8,155 nucleotides of DNA from Actinomycetota bacterium. GTDB taxonomy: Bacteria > Actinomycetota > Humimicrobiia > Humimicrobiales > Humimicrobiaceae. Shown piece by piece: positions 6,578 to 8,155 of this stretch. How positions within the stretch are numbered: the first letter of the stretch is position 1; each line of letters opens with the position of its first letter. A program made the position numbers and the translations under genes. A model generated the notes under the pieces. The model saw only the letters and a list, made by a program, of their open reading frames with translations, ran no database searches and was not told the DNA's origin. Where the stretch lies: assembly GCA_018400395.1 (NCBI GenBank), contig JAGYMN010000052.1:1-8155 (forward strand), written 5' to 3'.

Positions 6578-8008
6578 TTAATTTCTTCTTTTTTCATCAT
6601 CGACTAAAGGAATAAACCTTTCTACTAAATATGGATCAAATTGAGATCCGGACCATTTTTTTAACTCCTCGATAGCCTCCTTTTTGCTGAGTGCTTTCCT
6701 GTACGGCCTGTCATTTGTCATTGCATCGTAAGCATCTACAACAGAGATTATGCGTGATATCAGGGGTATTTTCTCCCCCTTTATTCCCTCCGGATATCCA
6801 TTCCCGTCCCACCATTCATGGTGGTACAGTATGGCTTCTGCTATTGAAGCAAGACCCCTGAATGATCCTGCAATGCGGTAACCGATTTCCGAATGTTTTT
6901 TAATCTTTTCCCATTCTTTATCTGTCAGTCCTCCAATTTTAAACAGAATTTTATCTGCAATAGAAATCTTTCCCACGTCATGCAGCGCCGCAAGAAGAAT
7001 AAGGTTATCTATAGATTCTTCGTCAAGATCCAGTTCCCTGCCCAGCTTTTCTGCAAGATCTTTTATTCGCCTTACATGCTCTTCAGTCTCATAATCTCTT
7101 TCCTCCAGGGCTTTTTCCAGAGACGCTATAATATGGCTGTGGGGGCTCTGGTCCCTGGTCATCTTACCCCTGCACATTTTATCTTCAGCTTCTTTTATTA
7201 ATTGACTTACGTCCTTATCAATGTCATTTTTAATTGCCAGCCCAAAAGAAACGCTCAACGGCATTGCTTTTGTCGACTTTTCATTAAGCCTGGTTTTTAT
7301 CCTCCTCAGAATATTCCGGGCATCTTCCTCAGAGATTTTTGGCAGGATAATTATAAACTCATCTCCTCCCCACCTTGCTACTATATCACCTCCCCTTAAG
7401 GAATCCTTCAGTATATTGCCGATACCGCACAGCAGCTCATCGCCCTTTTCAGGGCCAAGAACATCATTTATTATTTTCAATCCGTTTACATCTCCCATGA
7501 TTATGGCCAGGGGATGTTGCCTTTTTGTATTCAGCCTCTTCATTTCTTCTTCAAAAAAATACCTGTTGTATAAACCTGTCAGCCTATCATGAAACAAAAG
7601 GTGCTCTATCTTCTTTTCAGCCTCCTTCTGGTGTGTTATGTCCCTTAGAATAAGCAAGAATCTATCAATGACACCTTTCACCTTTATTAATTTAACGCTG
7701 CATTCTATAGACGAAGTCTTCCCGTTGCCTGCTTTTACATATACCTCAAAAGGACTTATTATCTTTCCCTTAACGGCATTATTATATATCTCAAGATACC
7801 TGGATATATCTTTTGGAAAAATCGTCTTCAGATTGCTAAAATGCTTTCCGATAAATTCAGCTCTCCTGATACCGGCAAACTTAAGGGCACTTCTGGTGCA
7901 TTCAGTAAAAATACCCTCCCTGTTTACTGCGGCCATCATAACAGGTGATTCATTAAATAATCTCTTATATCTTTCTTCTGTCTTCACTATATCTTTTTTT
8001 GAGCCCAA
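6578..8008 (-). CDS. PAS-GGDEF-HD-GYP cyclic-di-GMP synthesis/breakdown protein
   Basis: A soluble 476-residue signalling protein. A PAS sensor domain covers about 10-125: EERYKRLFNESP, then a conserved-type end FLLILRDITHQKEAE leading into a short helix. The GGDEF diguanylate cyclase domain covers about 135-285. It has LTGLYNRYFFEE (143-154), metal-site D173 in GDVNGLKIIND, the intact GGDEF signature (214-218), and an inhibitory-site R205-x-x-D208 exactly five residues before it. The HD-GYP phosphodiesterase domain covers about 295-470. It has H311, HDVGK (H343-D344), H372, HHEWWDGNGYP (396-406, GYP intact) and VVDAYDAM (D425). Both the making of cyclic-di-GMP from GTP and its hydrolysis therefore look possible, with the PAS ligand or a partner perhaps choosing between them. 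The start is TTG with AAGGG five bases upstream. The in-frame stop TAA at 8044-8042 limits extension, and no ATG lies in frame between. It converges with the glycosyltransferase operon and is not part of it. Confidence 0.92.
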   Translation of the reverse strand: MGSKKDIVKTEERYKRLFNESPVMMAAVNREGIFTECTRSALKFAGIRRAEFIGKHFSNLKTIFPKDISRYLEIYNNAVKGKIISPFEVYVKAGNGKTSSIECSVKLIKVKGVIDRFLLILRDITHQKEAEKKIEHLLFHDRLTGLYNRYFFEEEMKRLNTKRQHPLAIIMGDVNGLKIINDVLGPEKGDELLCGIGNILKDSLRGGDIVARWGGDEFIIILPKISEEDARNILRRIKTRLNEKSTKAMPLSVSFGLAIKNDIDKDVSQLIKEAEDKMCRGKMTRDQSPHSHIIASLEKALEERDYETEEHVRRIKDLAEKLGRELDLDEESIDNLILLAALHDVGKISIADKILFKIGGLTDKEWEKIKKHSEIGYRIAGSFRGLASIAEAILYHHEWWDGNGYPEGIKGEKIPLISRIISVVDAYDAMTNDRPYRKALSKKEAIEELKKWSGSQFDPYLVERFIPLVDDEKRRN

Positions 8009-8013
8009 AACTT

Positions 8014-8018
8014 CCCTT
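8014..8018 (-). promoter_or_regulatory. Ribosome binding site that supports the TTG start at 8008
   Basis: AAGGG on the minus strand is followed by five bases (AAGTT) and then TTG. The motif and spacing are the same as in front of the ATG at 2924. The in-frame region back to the stop at 8042-8044 has no ATG, GTG or other TTG, only CTG (8029-8027) and ATA, so this site decides the start. Confidence 0.5.
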
Positions 8019-8066
8019 TCTGCTTCCAGGCTTATTCCTTCTTAATTCCATTTCTTTAAAAGACAA

Positions 8067-8089
8067 AGAGTTACATATAATATAACTCT
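8067..8089. promoter_or_regulatory. 23-bp near-perfect palindrome, candidate operator upstream of the PAS-GGDEF-HD-GYP gene
   Basis: Seven-base arms AGAGTTA and TAACTCT match perfectly. Inside them the symmetry goes on for two more pairs after a single mismatch (a G opposite a T), around an AT centre at 8078. The site lies 59-81 bases upstream of the TTG start, where a regulator of that gene, or of an unseen gene to the right, could bind. A TATAAT on the plus strand (8076-8081) falls inside it, so it could also cover a rightward promoter. The flanking 8052-8155 is AT-rich and holds no open reading frame that I can support. Confidence 0.4.
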
Positions 8090-8121
8090 AAATTAACCCT
8101 CTTTCTTTTTTAATTAAAATA

Positions 8122-8137
8122 TATTCTTATATTCTTA
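8122..8137. repeat. Two tandem copies of an 8-bp direct repeat
   Basis: TATTCTTA occurs twice head to tail in the AT-rich region at the right edge of the window. It is visible directly but short, and low-complexity DNA makes such repeats by chance. No function is implied. Confidence 0.3.
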
Positions 8138-8155
8138 CATTATTTGTAAATTTTT

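Noticed and set aside
6893..8045. Plus-strand open frames opposite the PAS-GGDEF-HD-GYP gene, the longest 135 codons at 7638-8045
   Set aside because: The opposite strand has an intact multi-domain protein with exact catalytic motifs, and these frames show only hydrophobic low-information translation.
8052..8081. Possible plus-strand promoter, TTCTTT with 18 bases to TATAAT
   Set aside because: The -35 is poor, no gene is visible downstream inside the window, and the DNA is AT-rich, so only the palindrome was kept as a feature.
1..8155. CRISPR arrays, tRNA or rRNA genes, insertion sequence ends, riboswitches
   Set aside because: No regularly spaced repeats, cloverleaf-like sequence, transposase motif or long structured leader was seen; the only gaps between genes are 8, 195, 109 and 147 bases, and none holds such an element.

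Overview
The window reads as bacterial chromosomal DNA. Genes have recognisable Shine-Dalgarno sequences (GGGAG or AAGGG 5-8 bases before the start), sigma70-like promoter elements, and a cyclic-di-GMP signalling protein. G+C is moderate, roughly 40% by eye, and the codons are rich in ATA, AGG and AGA. This fits an AT-leaning, possibly Gram-negative and environmental lineage, but nothing here fixes the phylum. I see no tRNA, rRNA, CRISPR array, insertion sequence or phage gene.

Left part (1-2728, minus strand): a two-gene unit reading leftwards. The first gene encodes an 830-residue fused glycosyltransferase (family-2-like GT-A half, then family-4-like GT-B half). It is followed 8 bases later by the beginning of a membrane protein of the flippase-like / LPG-synthase-TM type (YbhN, UPF0104), which runs off the left edge. 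A good extended -10 promoter lies in front of the unit.

Middle (2729-2923): an AT-rich divergent control region with a promoter candidate on each strand and a small GC-rich imperfect hairpin between them.

Right-centre (2924-6468, plus strand): a second fused glycosyltransferase of 789 residues with the opposite domain order (GT4-like, then GT2-like, then an unassigned tail). Its stop overlaps by four bases the start of a 392-residue stand-alone GT4 glycosyltransferase. The divergent pair of units thus encodes five glycosyltransferase domains on three polypeptides plus a probable lipid or polyprenol-linked membrane partner. This is a credible locus for a surface polysaccharide (O-antigen, capsule or exopolysaccharide). 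The sugars and the product cannot be read from the sequence.

Right end (6578-8155, minus strand): a convergent gene for a cytosolic PAS-GGDEF-HD-GYP protein with all key motifs of both cyclic-di-GMP synthesis and breakdown. It starts at a TTG, and a 23-bp near-perfect palindrome lies about 60 bases upstream. The neighbourhood suggests, but does not prove, a link between cyclic-di-GMP and the polysaccharide genes. Nothing in the window amounts to a clearly new system. The most distinctive feature is the pair of divergent, mirror-order fused glycosyltransferases.
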